The position numbers and the translations under genes were made by a program. Of a stretch of 18,071 nucleotides of DNA, positions 1-7,347 are shown in pieces. This stretch comes from Acidobacteriota bacterium (GTDB lineage Bacteria > Acidobacteriota > Terriglobia > Versatilivoradales > Versatilivoraceae), in NCBI GenBank assembly GCA_026706225.1, contig JAPOZE010000010.1:1-18071 (forward strand). The letters run 5' to 3'. Positions within the stretch are counted from its first letter, which is position 1. Every line of letters starts with the position of its first letter. Under the pieces are notes generated by a model that ran no database searches, had not been told where the DNA came from, and was given only the letters and a program-made list of their open reading frames with translations.

Positions 1-1003
1 CACGGATTTCTTCCGGGACATCGACGACATATCGGTTCTGGAGGAGTGATTCGAGGGTATCCCGCAGGGTGATCTGATTCATGTGGGGGCAGCGGACACT
101 GCACAGGCGGAGCATTTCCTTGTCGGGATTTTCGGCCGCGACGTTGTCTGCCATGCTGCATTCGGTCAGCAGCAGATAGCGGGGGGAGCGGGCCTGTTCC
201 ACAAAGCGGATCATGGCCGAGGTGCTCCCCGAAAAATCGGCTGCCTCAACCACTTCCGGACTGCATTCGGGGTGAGCCAGCACCACCACGTCGGGGAACT
301 GCCGGCGCACGTTCTCAATGTCTTCCACGTTGAACTTCTCGTGAACCTCGCACTTGCCGTGCCAGCCGAGGAGCTGGTAGTCCATGTGAGGGTCCTGCTT
401 TTCCCTGGGTATGGGCCTGTCGGTCGGAAAAATGATGTGTTTGCCGCTTTCGCGAGCCACGTTCCTGGCCAGATACTCGTCGGGAAGAAAGATGACCGTC
501 TCGGTCTTGAACGATTCAATGACCGCCAGGGCGTTGCTGGAAGTACAGCAGACGTCGCTTTCGGCCTTGATGTCGGCGTAGGTGTTGACGTAGGTCACCA
601 CCGGAACGCCCGGGAAACGCTCGCGCAGCTCCCGGACGTCCTCGGCGGTGATGCTGGCCGCCAGCGAACAGCCCGCCTCCAGCGAGGGGATCAGCACCGT
701 TTTCTCCGGGCTCAGGATCTTGGCGGTTTCCGCCATGAAGCGGACTCCGCAGAACACGATGGGATCGCCGTCGGCGGTGGCAGCCCGGCGACTCAACTCC
801 AGGGAGTCTCCGGTGAAATCGGGCACCGAATGGTACAGCCCGGGCTCCATGTAGTTGTGCCCCAGGATCACTGCGCCCAGGTCGCTCTTCAACTGGTTGA
901 TGCGGCAAGCCAATTCGGCCTTGGCCCGGATTTCGAAATCGGGCAGGACGTCGTGCAGCTTGTCCCGGAGGAGATGATAGGTTTGCAAGGCGTCGTCGGT
1001 CAT
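1..1003 (-). CDS. nadA: Quinolinate synthase NadA (3' end cut by window edge)
   Basis: NadA condenses iminoaspartate (made by NadB) with dihydroxyacetone phosphate to give quinolinate, the precursor of NAD; it is a cytosolic [4Fe-4S] enzyme. Translating the minus strand from the ATG at 1003 gives 334 residues open to the window edge. Family landmarks are present: GHNYMEP (about residue 48), DFTGDSLELSRRA (62), CGVRFMAETAKIL (85), AGCSLA (110), DVCCTSSNA (150), HGKCEVHEKF (215) and CSVRCPHM (301). The three expected cluster ligands are C112, C218 and C305. The usual NadA length is about 310-370 residues, so only a few to a few tens of residues are missing. It lies 79 nt downstream of a small ORF on the same strand and may share its transcript. 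No nadB or nadC is visible. Identification is secure. Confidence 0.96.
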   Translation of the reverse strand, partial: MTDDALQTYHLLRDKLHDVLPDFEIRAKAELACRINQLKSDLGAVILGHNYMEPGLYHSVPDFTGDSLELSRRAATADGDPIVFCGVRFMAETAKILSPEKTVLIPSLEAGCSLAASITAEDVRELRERFPGVPVVTYVNTYADIKAESDVCCTSSNALAVIESFKTETVIFLPDEYLARNVARESGKHIIFPTDRPIPREKQDPHMDYQLLGWHGKCEVHEKFNVEDIENVRRQFPDVVVLAHPECSPEVVEAADFSGSTSAMIRFVEQARSPRYLLLTECSMADNVAAENPDKEMLRLCSVRCPHMNQITLRDTLESLLQNRYVVDVPEEIR

Positions 1004-1082
1004 TGGACTTCAACCTGTCGCCGGGTGGATACCAGGCAGGCAATGAGAACGGTCGTCGTGTAGACCAGCCAGTATAGCGCCT

Positions 1083-1298
1083 TCAATCGTGACCGCGCAA
1101 CCGCAGCTCCCGTCGCCAGCGGGCGTAGGCCGCGATGTCCTTCCACCGCGCGTTGCCGAGACTCTTGTCTCCGTAGGCCGTCTCCATTCTCCATCGCAGG
1201 TAGTCTCTGGGTGGCAACGGTAGAAAGGGATAGCGGCGATACCAGCCTCGGTCGCGGAAGGTCCAGCCAATTCGAATGAGTTCCAAGAGGACGATCAC
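1083..1298 (-). CDS. Small conserved-looking protein of unknown function (71 aa)
   Basis: A 71-residue protein read from a GTG at 1298; no ATG is available before the conserved-looking core, and the ribosome-binding site is weak. It is rich in Arg, Trp and Tyr, with a core of the type RRYPFLPLPPRDYLRWRMET followed by AYGD, and a C-terminal RWKDIAAYARWRRELR segment. Small proteins with this PFLPLPP...YLRWR.ETAYG pattern are, as I recall, found as unannotated ORFs in several high-GC phyla, which argues that it is real, but I know no function. There is no signal peptide or clear membrane segment. It sits between a zinc-ribbon gene (29 nt upstream) and nadA (79 nt downstream), all in one direction. 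Confidence 0.7.
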   Translation of the reverse strand: MIVLLELIRIGWTFRDRGWYRRYPFLPLPPRDYLRWRMETAYGDKSLGNARWKDIAAYARWRRELRLRGHD

Positions 1299-1327
1299 GG
1301 TCGGTTCACCAGTGCCCGACGCACCCT

Positions 1328-1780
1328 TCAGGTGAAATCGCGCAGGGTCCGATCGTTGCGGATTTCCTTTTCAAGCTGCTCGGCAAACTGCAAATCGTAT
1401 TCCTTGTGCTCGGGGGACGGGCGGCAGTCCCGGTACTTGGCATAGCAATGGTAGCAGATGGTCAACTTGGGAAACTTTCGAAAGTACCGGTCAAAGCCCA
1501 GCAGACCCGGAACCAGGCTGATTCCATAGGTCCAATAAGCCAGCCCCAGTCCCAGCAGCAGATAGACCAGGCCCATCAGCTTGCGTGGTTCCTCCCGCAC
1601 GTAGAAGTCCCCTTGGCCACAGACCGCGCAGCGGTCGACGCGGTTCCCCTCGAGGTGCGCCCGTGTAAACCGCAGGGGCTGCACCGTGTTGCAGGAGCGA
1701 CAGGCCACGGGAGCGGCCTTCTCCCGCGGTCGAGCCTGGCATTCTCCATAGCAGCGCCGGCACAGAAAGGTAATGCGCAT
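1328..1780 (-). CDS. Zinc-ribbon membrane protein, function unknown
   Basis: A 150-residue protein starting at the ATG at 1780 (MRITFLCRRCYGEC), preceded by an AGGGA ribosome-binding site about 6 nt away. The frame stays open further upstream, but that extension runs through the intergenic repeat at 1851-1880 and looks non-coding. Cys pairs C-x2-C near the N-terminus (CRRC, then CRSC) and CAVCGQ suggest two zinc-ribbon-like metal sites. A hydrophobic segment (LMGLVYLLLGLGLAYWTYG, about residues 75-93) looks like a membrane helix, and ICYHCYAKYRDC supplies a further Cys group. The short acidic/basic C-terminal tail is probably cytosolic. No enzyme motif is visible. It is the first gene of a possible three-gene run ending in nadA. 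It is likely a membrane-anchored metal-binding accessory protein, but the role is unknown. Confidence 0.8.
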   Translation of the reverse strand: MRITFLCRRCYGECQARPREKAAPVACRSCNTVQPLRFTRAHLEGNRVDRCAVCGQGDFYVREEPRKLMGLVYLLLGLGLAYWTYGISLVPGLLGFDRYFRKFPKLTICYHCYAKYRDCRPSPEHKEYDLQFAEQLEKEIRNDRTLRDFT

Positions 1781-1850
1781 GGTTAATCCCTGGTGCCCCC
1801 CCAGCCGTGCGGACCACACAGAAGAGCAACGGCCGGCCGTCAGTGAAGAC

Positions 1851-1880
1851 AAACCACGAATGAACACGAATAGACACGAA
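1851..1880. repeat. Period-10 CACGAA dispersed-type repeat
   Basis: The hexamer CACGAA occurs at exactly 10-nt spacing: 1855-1860, 1865-1870 and 1875-1880, with ATGAA/ATAGA-type linkers. From memory, near-identical strings (ACCACGAATGAACACGAAT on one strand) recur between genes in many unrelated bacterial genomes, so this is probably a dispersed intergenic repeat and not a site specific to this locus. It is the only copy of the full triplet in the window. Function is unknown. Confidence 0.6.
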
Positions 1881-2081
1881 GACCGATGGACCTCGTTCAA
1901 TGACGGGCGGCGCCCACGCGATTGTGCAACGTTGTCCCTGGGTTTCACAAGGACATCGGATAAATCTCCCAGGGAGCGCGGGCGTCCCGCCGGCCACGAG
2001 CTCGATCGAGAAGAACCCTCCATTCAACATCGATGCACAGGATTGTCAGCATCGGACCGGATAGTGAATGCAAGTTGCAAA

Positions 2082-2112
2082 TAACCTTGTACGCCAAGTG
2101 GCGTCCCGGTTA
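2082..2112. repeat. Two-tier imperfect hairpin
   Basis: TAACC (2082-2086) pairs with GGTTA (2108-2112), and ACGCC (2091-2095) pairs with GGCGT (2100-2104) around an AAGT loop; a 4x3-nt internal loop separates the two stems. No gene ends here and no U-tract follows, so it is not an evident terminator. It could be a REP-like element or a protein-binding site upstream of the toxin-antitoxin promoter. Confidence 0.45.
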
Positions 2113-2156
2113 CCCGTGATTTCCGACGTTCCGGCATGGGAGCAGTGGAGATGGCC

Positions 2157-2183
2157 TTGATTGCAACGCAATCGTCGTATAGT
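2157..2183 (+). promoter_or_regulatory. Probable toxin-antitoxin promoter with operator palindrome
   Basis: A candidate -35 TTGATT (2157-2162) and -10 TATAGT (2178-2183) are separated by 15 nt, slightly short. The perfect inverted repeat GATTGC-AAC-GCAATC occupies 2159-2173, between and over these boxes. Type II antitoxins of the ribbon-helix-helix class usually repress their own operon by binding inverted repeats at the promoter, so this is the natural operator candidate. Transcription would begin near 2190, leaving a leader of about 20 nt with the ribosome-binding site AGGGAGG at 2196-2202. Confidence 0.55.
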
Positions 2184-2209
2184 CTTGTTCCAAACAGGGA
2201 GGTAGGACA

Positions 2210-2455
2210 ATGGCGAGCATCACGATCCGAAATCTCGACGACGACGTGAAGACGCGGCTTCGCGTGCGCGCCGCCGAGCATCACCGTTCGATGGAGGAAG
2301 AGGTGCGAATCATCCTGCGCGACGCCGTGAATGGTGGGCGAACCGGCCCCCGGAATCTAGCGAAGTTCACCCGGGAGTGCTTTGCGCACCTTGGCGGCGT
2401 TGAACTCGAACTTCCCCCGCGTGGCCCGTTGCGCGAGCCTCCCGATTTCTCCTGA
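2210..2455 (+). CDS. FitA/VapB-type ribbon-helix-helix antitoxin
   Basis: An 81-residue antitoxin. The N-terminus MASITIRNLDDDVKTRLRVR forms the beta-strand and first helix of a ribbon-helix-helix DNA-binding domain. The second helix follows at about residues 25-40 (HRSMEEEVRIILRDAV), matching the FitA-like pattern of plasmid-stability antitoxins. The C-terminal half (residues 50-81), Pro-rich and ending ELPPRGPLREPPDFS, would be the toxin-wrapping tail. The strong AGGGAGG ribosome-binding site 7 nt before the ATG fixes the start. It is followed 9 nt later by a PIN-domain toxin gene. The antitoxin should neutralise the PIN nuclease by blocking its active site and repress the operon through the palindrome at 2159-2173. 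Confidence 0.92.
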   Translation: MASITIRNLDDDVKTRLRVRAAEHHRSMEEEVRIILRDAVNGGRTGPRNLAKFTRECFAHLGGVELELPPRGPLREPPDFS

Positions 2456-2464
2456 GCCGCTGAC

Positions 2465-2893
2465 ATGTTCGCCATAGACACGAATGTGGCGTCCGAACTC
2501 ATGCGTCCGGAGCCGACGCCCGCCGTGGCGGCCTGGATTGCCGAACGCGACGCACAGGAAATGTACCTCACTGCGGTGAGCGAAGCGGAATTGCGCTACG
2601 GCGTCGCGATCATGCCAGCAGGCAAGCGACGAAACGCGCTGGAAGCCGCCATGACCCGTTGGCTCGACCAGGGTTTCAGAGAGCGAATTCTCCCGTTCGA
2701 CAGCACAGCAGCCCGAGCCTACGCGGAGATCGCGGCCGAGCGCCGCCAAGCGGGTCGGTCGATCGCCGAGGCCGACTGCCGGATCGCGGCCATATGCCGT
2801 TCCCTCGGTGCAGTCCTGGTCACGCGCAACGTGCGGCATTTCAGCGGCACGGGAGTCGACGTTGTCGATCCCTGGGCGGCTGCAGAGAATTGA
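2465..2893 (+). CDS. FitB/VapC-type PIN-domain toxin ribonuclease
   Basis: A 142-residue PIN-domain protein, the usual VapC/FitB length. PIN toxins are Mg2+-dependent RNases; VapC relatives cut tRNA or rRNA. Acidic residues expected in the metal site are visible: D5 in FAIDTN, E42 in SEAELRYG and D104 in IAEADCRIAA. The C-terminal TRNVRHF motif (120-126) has His at 125, where many family members have Asp (TRNxxDF), so the fourth acidic position is altered or supplied elsewhere. The ending VDVVDPW matches the family's closing strand. The gene begins 9 nt after the antitoxin stop with a weak ribosome-binding site, so translation is probably coupled. It is convergent with the archease gene. The reading frame is intact. 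Confidence 0.92.
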   Translation: MFAIDTNVASELMRPEPTPAVAAWIAERDAQEMYLTAVSEAELRYGVAIMPAGKRRNALEAAMTRWLDQGFRERILPFDSTAARAYAEIAAERRQAGRSIAEADCRIAAICRSLGAVLVTRNVRHFSGTGVDVVDPWAAAEN

Positions 2894-3039
2894 CGGAAGT
2901 TGTCGATTCGTCTCCACGCACCTGAGAAAGTCAACTGGATGAACGATAAAGGCGAACGCAACCTAACGGGCTTTTTCGACAGTTTATCCGGCGTATCCCG
3001 CCATATCGGACGGTTGCGGACCACATGCGCCAGTGCCGC

Positions 3040-3459
3040 CTAGATGTCCAGGAACACCTGCAACCAGTGACTCGACCCGCGTCGTCGGATCTCGAGCTGG
3101 TGGTAGGTGATCGCCTTGACGTCCAGCCGGACGGTATGGCGCAGTCGATCGAACGGTTCTCCTCGAACCCGAGCCTCCAGGAGACGGGGTGATAGCCGCC
3201 CAATCCTGAAGTCTCGCGGGGAAAATTTCAAACCGTCGTACAGGTAGAGCACCTCGGTCAACCACCGGACCAGAAGTTGTTGGTGGTCTTCTGCCTCAAT
3301 GACCACCGACCTCGATTCGACCGGCCGGACCGAGTCCGGGTCCACAATCACCGAAATGAGCCCGCGGGCCGCCTGTTCAAAGGCTTCCGCCAGTGTCTTG
3401 CCACGGGCTTCGATCCCCAGGTCGGCGGGGTGGTCCAGGATCCGGTAGCCGGCTTCCAT
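3040..3459 (-). CDS. Archease
   Basis: A 139-residue archease. Archease is a small acidic metal-binding chaperone that helps the RNA ligase RtcB form its guanylate intermediate and turn over, in tRNA splicing and RNA repair. Family landmarks are the N-terminal YRILDHPADLGIEARG (the HxADLG loop, D13 a metal ligand), LYLYDGLKFSPRDF in the middle, and the C-terminal VKAITYHQLEIRR. The start at 3459 is chosen because GGAGGAC lies just before it and the HPADLG block normally begins about 10 residues in; an upstream in-frame start at 3495 would add 12 unlike residues. It is the last gene of the minus-strand run and lies 54 nt after the large LamG gene. No rtcB is in the window. Confidence 0.93.
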   Translation of the reverse strand: MEAGYRILDHPADLGIEARGKTLAEAFEQAARGLISVIVDPDSVRPVESRSVVIEAEDHQQLLVRWLTEVLYLYDGLKFSPRDFRIGRLSPRLLEARVRGEPFDRLRHTVRLDVKAITYHQLEIRRRGSSHWLQVFLDI

Positions 3460-3513
3460 TGTCCTCCTGGTTTCCCTCCAGCGTGCAGGATGCAAAGACC
3501 GGCGGCCAGTGGG

Positions 3514-6500
3514 TCACCTGGGAAGATTTACCCACAGGGAATTGTTCCGGGTGGTGATCTCTTCCACTTCGGACCCGGCCAGAATTCGCAAGTGCAGCCT
3601 TGGACCGTCGCCGGCAGCCCGCAATCCGCTGACGGGAACCACCAGGGTCCTGGGGAGCAGGTCCAGGGGCGCCGGCAGCGAAGCGACCTGGCGTTCGAAA
3701 ATCACCCTTCCCCTGGTTCCCCGGATCTGTAGCCTGAAGGGTTGCGACGGGGCCGAACCCAGGTTGTGGAGCGTCACTTCCCCCTGATCTTCGTCAGCTT
3801 CGTATCGAAAGTCTTGCGGGCCCAGGGCCAGGTCGGGAAGCTGCCAAATTGGAGTTCCCTTCTCTTTCTGCTCGGCCTTGATGATAGTCGACTTTCCCCC
3901 GCGTAGTGTCACGGGAATGGAACTGTGACGCTTCAGCCGTAGAGTCCTGCGGTTGAGACCGAGGTCGACCTGGCCGTCGTCATTGAGATCCAGGCCTTCA
4001 GTCACTTCGTAGGTGCCGTTTTCCAACTGCCACACCCGCATCCGGACGTCCTGCAGGGTTTCGCCGAGGTTGAAGACAGTAACTTCCAGAGCGTCGGGCT
4101 TGGCCCGGGAAACCAGAGCGGCCACCTGCCCGCGGGTATTTTCCCAGCTCAACGCGTGTCCCGCGTAAATCTGTTGATGGGCATGGGCGATTCCGCCCAG
4201 GCGGGCGCGCTGGGTGGCCCGGTGAGGTATATGGACCCCGGCCGGGCTCAATTCCACTTCGGTGAAGAGAGTCCGGTTCTGTTCCAGGTGCTTGAGCAGG
4301 GCTGCCTGGTAGTCGAGCAGATAGTCCTTCCGGCCGGTTGCCTCATAGGCATATTGGCGGGCGAGCAGCGCCGCCTCTCTGAAGTGCAGATGGCGGTTCC
4401 AGAGGTTCAGCCTGGGGAGCAGCTTCAAAAAGGGACCGACCCCGGCGGCCTCCGGCAGATACGGTTGCCACCGCGCCGCGGTCGTCTGGGCGGTGTCCAG
4501 GTGACCGGTCTTCACCAGCCTGCTCAGGGGCCTCAGGAATGCCGGATCGCCGGTCACCCGAAAGACTCCCCAGAGCAGGTCCAGCAGGGTCGGACCGGGC
4601 AGTCCCCGGCTCAAGGTCTCGTCGGTGGGAAAATGGATGGCCAGGGTCAGTTCCGGATAGCGGTCTTCCTTCCAGTGGTCCAGCCTGGCCTCGGCATACT
4701 CCTTCAACCGATCGACCAGGTTGGGGTTGCGATTGTAATCGGCCAGCGCCAGCACCGAGTGCCAGAGGAGTGGACTCCTGGCCTCTTCCCGGGCATGGAT
4801 TCCCTCCCGGATCGATTCGGTAGCGCTCACCCGGGAGGATTGAAAGTGGCGGTGCCCCGCCCGATTGGCTGCGGTGAGGCGATCCAGGTGACGGGAGGTC
4901 TCCATCAGCATTTCGATCCAGCGGGGGGAGCCGTAGTCGAGCAGGGCCAGCATCGGAGCCAGGTTCAGTCCGGTCCGGTAGGCCTGTCGGGTGGACAGGA
5001 CCTGGCGGTTGAATCCCTTTTCCAGAGTTCCGTCGCCCATGCGGGCCTCGACCAGGGAGATCAGGGACGCCTCCAGCCGGGGAGCCGGGCCATCCATCAG
5101 CGCGATCCCCGGCCAATGGGCGGCCAGCCGGGTGTCTCCCTCGAGTCCGCCTCCGAAGGCTCCGTTTTGGAGTTGCCGACTCTCGATCCACCAGTGGGCG
5201 ATGCGCCGGAAGTGGTCTACCAGTTTCTTCTGTTGGACGGCCCATTGAGGGTAGGGGCGAGGCGAGGCGGATGGCTCTCGATATTCCGGCGGAATCGAGT
5301 CGGGTTGGAGCAGTCCCTTGAAGGAAAGCCCCAGTGGATCCTTGGGCCTGGATTGCAGCACTCCTTCCACCAGGCGGAAGGTCTCGTCAACGCTGCTGAA
5401 ATTTCGGCGAGCCGAGGCGAAGTCCATGGACATCCAGTCCAACCGCCGGGTCAGCTTGCGCAGACCCTGGCGGATCAACAGGTAGCGGTCGGAGAACAGT
5501 TCGGTCGGCTGGGCCTGCTCCCCGGGCAATTGCCACTCCGCGGCGGCTCGCACCCGGATCTCCGCATTTTCGAAATGCTGCCGGGAGAATTCGATACGGT
5601 CACTGGCCACGGTCATCCAAAGGGGCTGACCCGCGGGGACGAAGCAGTTGCCGAGATCCAGCTCGATGTCAGCCGGATTTTCCGCCGGCCAGAGAAAATC
5701 CAGGGAAAGCAGATTCCGCTGGGGAAGAATGGGGTCCTTCACCGTCCACCGCACTCTTGACTCCACCGGGGTGCCTTCCCCGGTGCCCGCAAGGCGGAGC
5801 CGGATGGTTTTCACGACGGTGTGACTGAGGAAGGGGGGCAGAAAAATGTGTCGAAAGCCTTGGGTGGAAGAGGTTTCCAGCGGGACCGAGGGCGCCTTGT
5901 AGCTTTCTTCGGGGACAGCCACCCAGGCCTCCCGATCCCGGGGAAGATAGGCCGTGCGCAGATCGGTTCGTCGCCCGAAGAATGACCTGACCTGCCGGGC
6001 GGACTGTCCCGGAAGCTCGGCCGCCAGTTCCACGGGCAGCAGTCGAAAGGCCAGCCACCCGCTTTCGGTGCTTTCGGTCCGGTTCACGGGAGCGTCCCGG
6101 ATGGACAGCAAAGAGAATTCTCGAACCTGACCGGAGGTTCTTTCCACTTCAATCCGAGACAGGGACCGGGGCCCATTGAGAGGTTTGGCGGTTTCACTCG
6201 CCCTGTCCGAGGAAAGATCCCAAAGCAGGCTGCGCTGACTTCCCTCGCTTGCATAGATCCTTCCCTTGAGATTCCCCCGCAGGCTGAGGTGGCTGAATTC
6301 CTCCTGTGGGAGCTCGAGCTGCAAGGTCCTTCCCTCTTGCGGGTATCCCCGCGTGGCCGGTGGCCATGAGCTTTCGGAGAAACCGTCCACGGCTGCCGGC
6401 GAGGCCCGCTTGAGGTCCCGGGCGGACAGGATTCTCACCGGGCGAACGGAGATCGGGGCGGTCAGCGGCAAGGTGGCTTCCGAATGGTTCCAACCAAAAC

Positions 6501-7335
6501 CTTCGGCCCAGTGGCTGGATCGCAATCCGGCATCGACCTTTTTCGCCGAGGGGTGCCGGCCGGCACGACCGGCGCCGAGCTGAGACAGGTTTGCTATCGC
6601 TTCGGGACTCAAGGCTTCCGCAAAAATGCGGAATTCGTCCACATAGGCCCGTCTCTCGTTGCTCTTCCGGTAATAGGGGGTCAGCGCCTGGGTGTGAATG
6701 CCTATCTGGCCCAGCCACCTGCCGAAATGGTATCGCCCCGGGCTGTTGCCAACCTCCCTCCCGTCCATGAAAAAGCGCAGTCCTTCCAGTTCATGCCAGG
6801 TAAACGCCAAAAAAATCCAGCGACCGGCAACGACGCCGGCGTCGGTTCCGGCCTCCGTCTCCAGGATTCGAGAGTCCCGGTCAAAGAGCCTCAACTTGAT
6901 CGTTTGACCCGTCCAGAAGAGATGAGCGAAGAGGTGTTGGGGGGAATGAAGCTGTCGGGTACTGATCCGAATGATGGAAAAAGGGGTCTTCCCGGGTGGC
7001 TCGTCCAGTTGCCACCAAAAGGACAGGGTCCCCTGTTCGGCATGGACGTTTTCGGCCGCGGCAAAGCTGAGCACGGCTCCCCAGTCCAGAAACAGGGCTC
7101 TTCCCTGCCGGCCGCCCCTGGCAATGCGCACCCGCTTGTTGCCCAGGGGAGCGCTGTCTCCCTCCGCCTGGTCGGCCAGAACCCTCTTTTCAAAGGAGGC
7201 GTAAAAGAGGGGCGAGGCACTTCCCCCGGCCGGCGATTCCGCCGCGGAGGCGGCCGGCAGAATCGCCCAAAGCAAGAGGAATGGAGCCCAGTAGTGTCTT
7301 CTGAATTGCGTGCTCACCGGAAGAAACGCGGGCAC
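3514..7335 (-). CDS. Very large exported LamG / alpha-toroid / CARDB-like protein, function unknown
   Basis: A 1273-residue protein beginning with a signal peptide (hydrophobic FLLLWAILPAASA ending about residue 32), so exported. Domains as I read them: a concanavalin-like LamG/laminin-G domain, residues ~45-250, closed by the typical YVDEFRIFAEALSPEAI; a discoidin-like stretch, ~300-365 (AVDGFSESSWPP, then a beta-rich run); beta-rich linkers, ~365-650; a helical region, ~700-1010, with repeated helix pairs resembling the alpha/alpha toroids of polysaccharide lyases and glycoside hydrolases; an EF-hand-like loop DLNDDGQVD near residue 1116; and a CARDB-like Ig domain, ~1165-1273, starting LPDLALG and ending RNNSLWVNLPR. 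No catalytic signature is certain. The start is a GTG 12 nt after the Tex stop with no evident ribosome-binding site (another GTG lies at 7317), suggesting translational coupling. Likely a cell-surface or secreted carbohydrate-interacting protein. Confidence 0.85.
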   Translation of the reverse strand: MPAFLPVSTQFRRHYWAPFLLLWAILPAASAAESPAGGSASPLFYASFEKRVLADQAEGDSAPLGNKRVRIARGGRQGRALFLDWGAVLSFAAAENVHAEQGTLSFWWQLDEPPGKTPFSIIRISTRQLHSPQHLFAHLFWTGQTIKLRLFDRDSRILETEAGTDAGVVAGRWIFLAFTWHELEGLRFFMDGREVGNSPGRYHFGRWLGQIGIHTQALTPYYRKSNERRAYVDEFRIFAEALSPEAIANLSQLGAGRAGRHPSAKKVDAGLRSSHWAEGFGWNHSEATLPLTAPISVRPVRILSARDLKRASPAAVDGFSESSWPPATRGYPQEGRTLQLELPQEEFSHLSLRGNLKGRIYASEGSQRSLLWDLSSDRASETAKPLNGPRSLSRIEVERTSGQVREFSLLSIRDAPVNRTESTESGWLAFRLLPVELAAELPGQSARQVRSFFGRRTDLRTAYLPRDREAWVAVPEESYKAPSVPLETSSTQGFRHIFLPPFLSHTVVKTIRLRLAGTGEGTPVESRVRWTVKDPILPQRNLLSLDFLWPAENPADIELDLGNCFVPAGQPLWMTVASDRIEFSRQHFENAEIRVRAAAEWQLPGEQAQPTELFSDRYLLIRQGLRKLTRRLDWMSMDFASARRNFSSVDETFRLVEGVLQSRPKDPLGLSFKGLLQPDSIPPEYREPSASPRPYPQWAVQQKKLVDHFRRIAHWWIESRQLQNGAFGGGLEGDTRLAAHWPGIALMDGPAPRLEASLISLVEARMGDGTLEKGFNRQVLSTRQAYRTGLNLAPMLALLDYGSPRWIEMLMETSRHLDRLTAANRAGHRHFQSSRVSATESIREGIHAREEARSPLLWHSVLALADYNRNPNLVDRLKEYAEARLDHWKEDRYPELTLAIHFPTDETLSRGLPGPTLLDLLWGVFRVTGDPAFLRPLSRLVKTGHLDTAQTTAARWQPYLPEAAGVGPFLKLLPRLNLWNRHLHFREAALLARQYAYEATGRKDYLLDYQAALLKHLEQNRTLFTEVELSPAGVHIPHRATQRARLGGIAHAHQQIYAGHALSWENTRGQVAALVSRAKPDALEVTVFNLGETLQDVRMRVWQLENGTYEVTEGLDLNDDGQVDLGLNRRTLRLKRHSSIPVTLRGGKSTIIKAEQKEKGTPIWQLPDLALGPQDFRYEADEDQGEVTLHNLGSAPSQPFRLQIRGTRGRVIFERQVASLPAPLDLLPRTLVVPVSGLRAAGDGPRLHLRILAGSEVEEITTRNNSLWVNLPR

Positions 7336-7347
7336 AGTCGGAAACGG

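Larger units (their letters stand above)
1781..2209. other. Gene-free, palindrome-rich intergenic region
   Basis: There is no convincing gene over 429 bp; the open frames here lack plausible starts or homologous-looking sequence. It holds the upstream region of the minus-strand zinc-ribbon gene, a period-10 CACGAA repeat (1851-1880), a 10-bp palindrome CTCGATCGAG (2001-2010), an inverted repeat CGATGC/GCATCG (2031-2036 with 2049-2054), a two-tier hairpin (2082-2112), and the promoter of the plus-strand toxin-antitoxin pair. Confidence 0.7.

Noticed and set aside
83..1063. Long plus-strand open frame of 326 codons
   Set aside because: It is the antisense shadow of nadA, whose own minus-strand frame shows all family motifs.
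1781..2023. Upstream extension of the zinc-ribbon gene by 81 codons
   Set aside because: The extension translates the period-10 repeat and lacks domain-like sequence; a good ribosome-binding site supports the ATG at 1780.
2082..2112. Integron attC-like site
   Set aside because: The R-box consensus around AAC/GTT is not met and there is no gene cassette array or integrase in the window.
2470..2490. A further copy of the CACGAA repeat
   Set aside because: A single CACGAAT falls in the toxin coding sequence for the conserved DTNV residues, so it is coincidental.
2894..3039. IS end or rho-independent terminator around CGGGCTTTTTCGACAG
   Set aside because: No stable stem precedes the T-run and no matching inverted end or target duplication was found in the window.
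4156..5760. 534-codon plus-strand open frame
   Set aside because: Antisense to the LamG gene; the sequence is Gly/Gln/Pro-rich without domains and has no ribosome-binding site of note.
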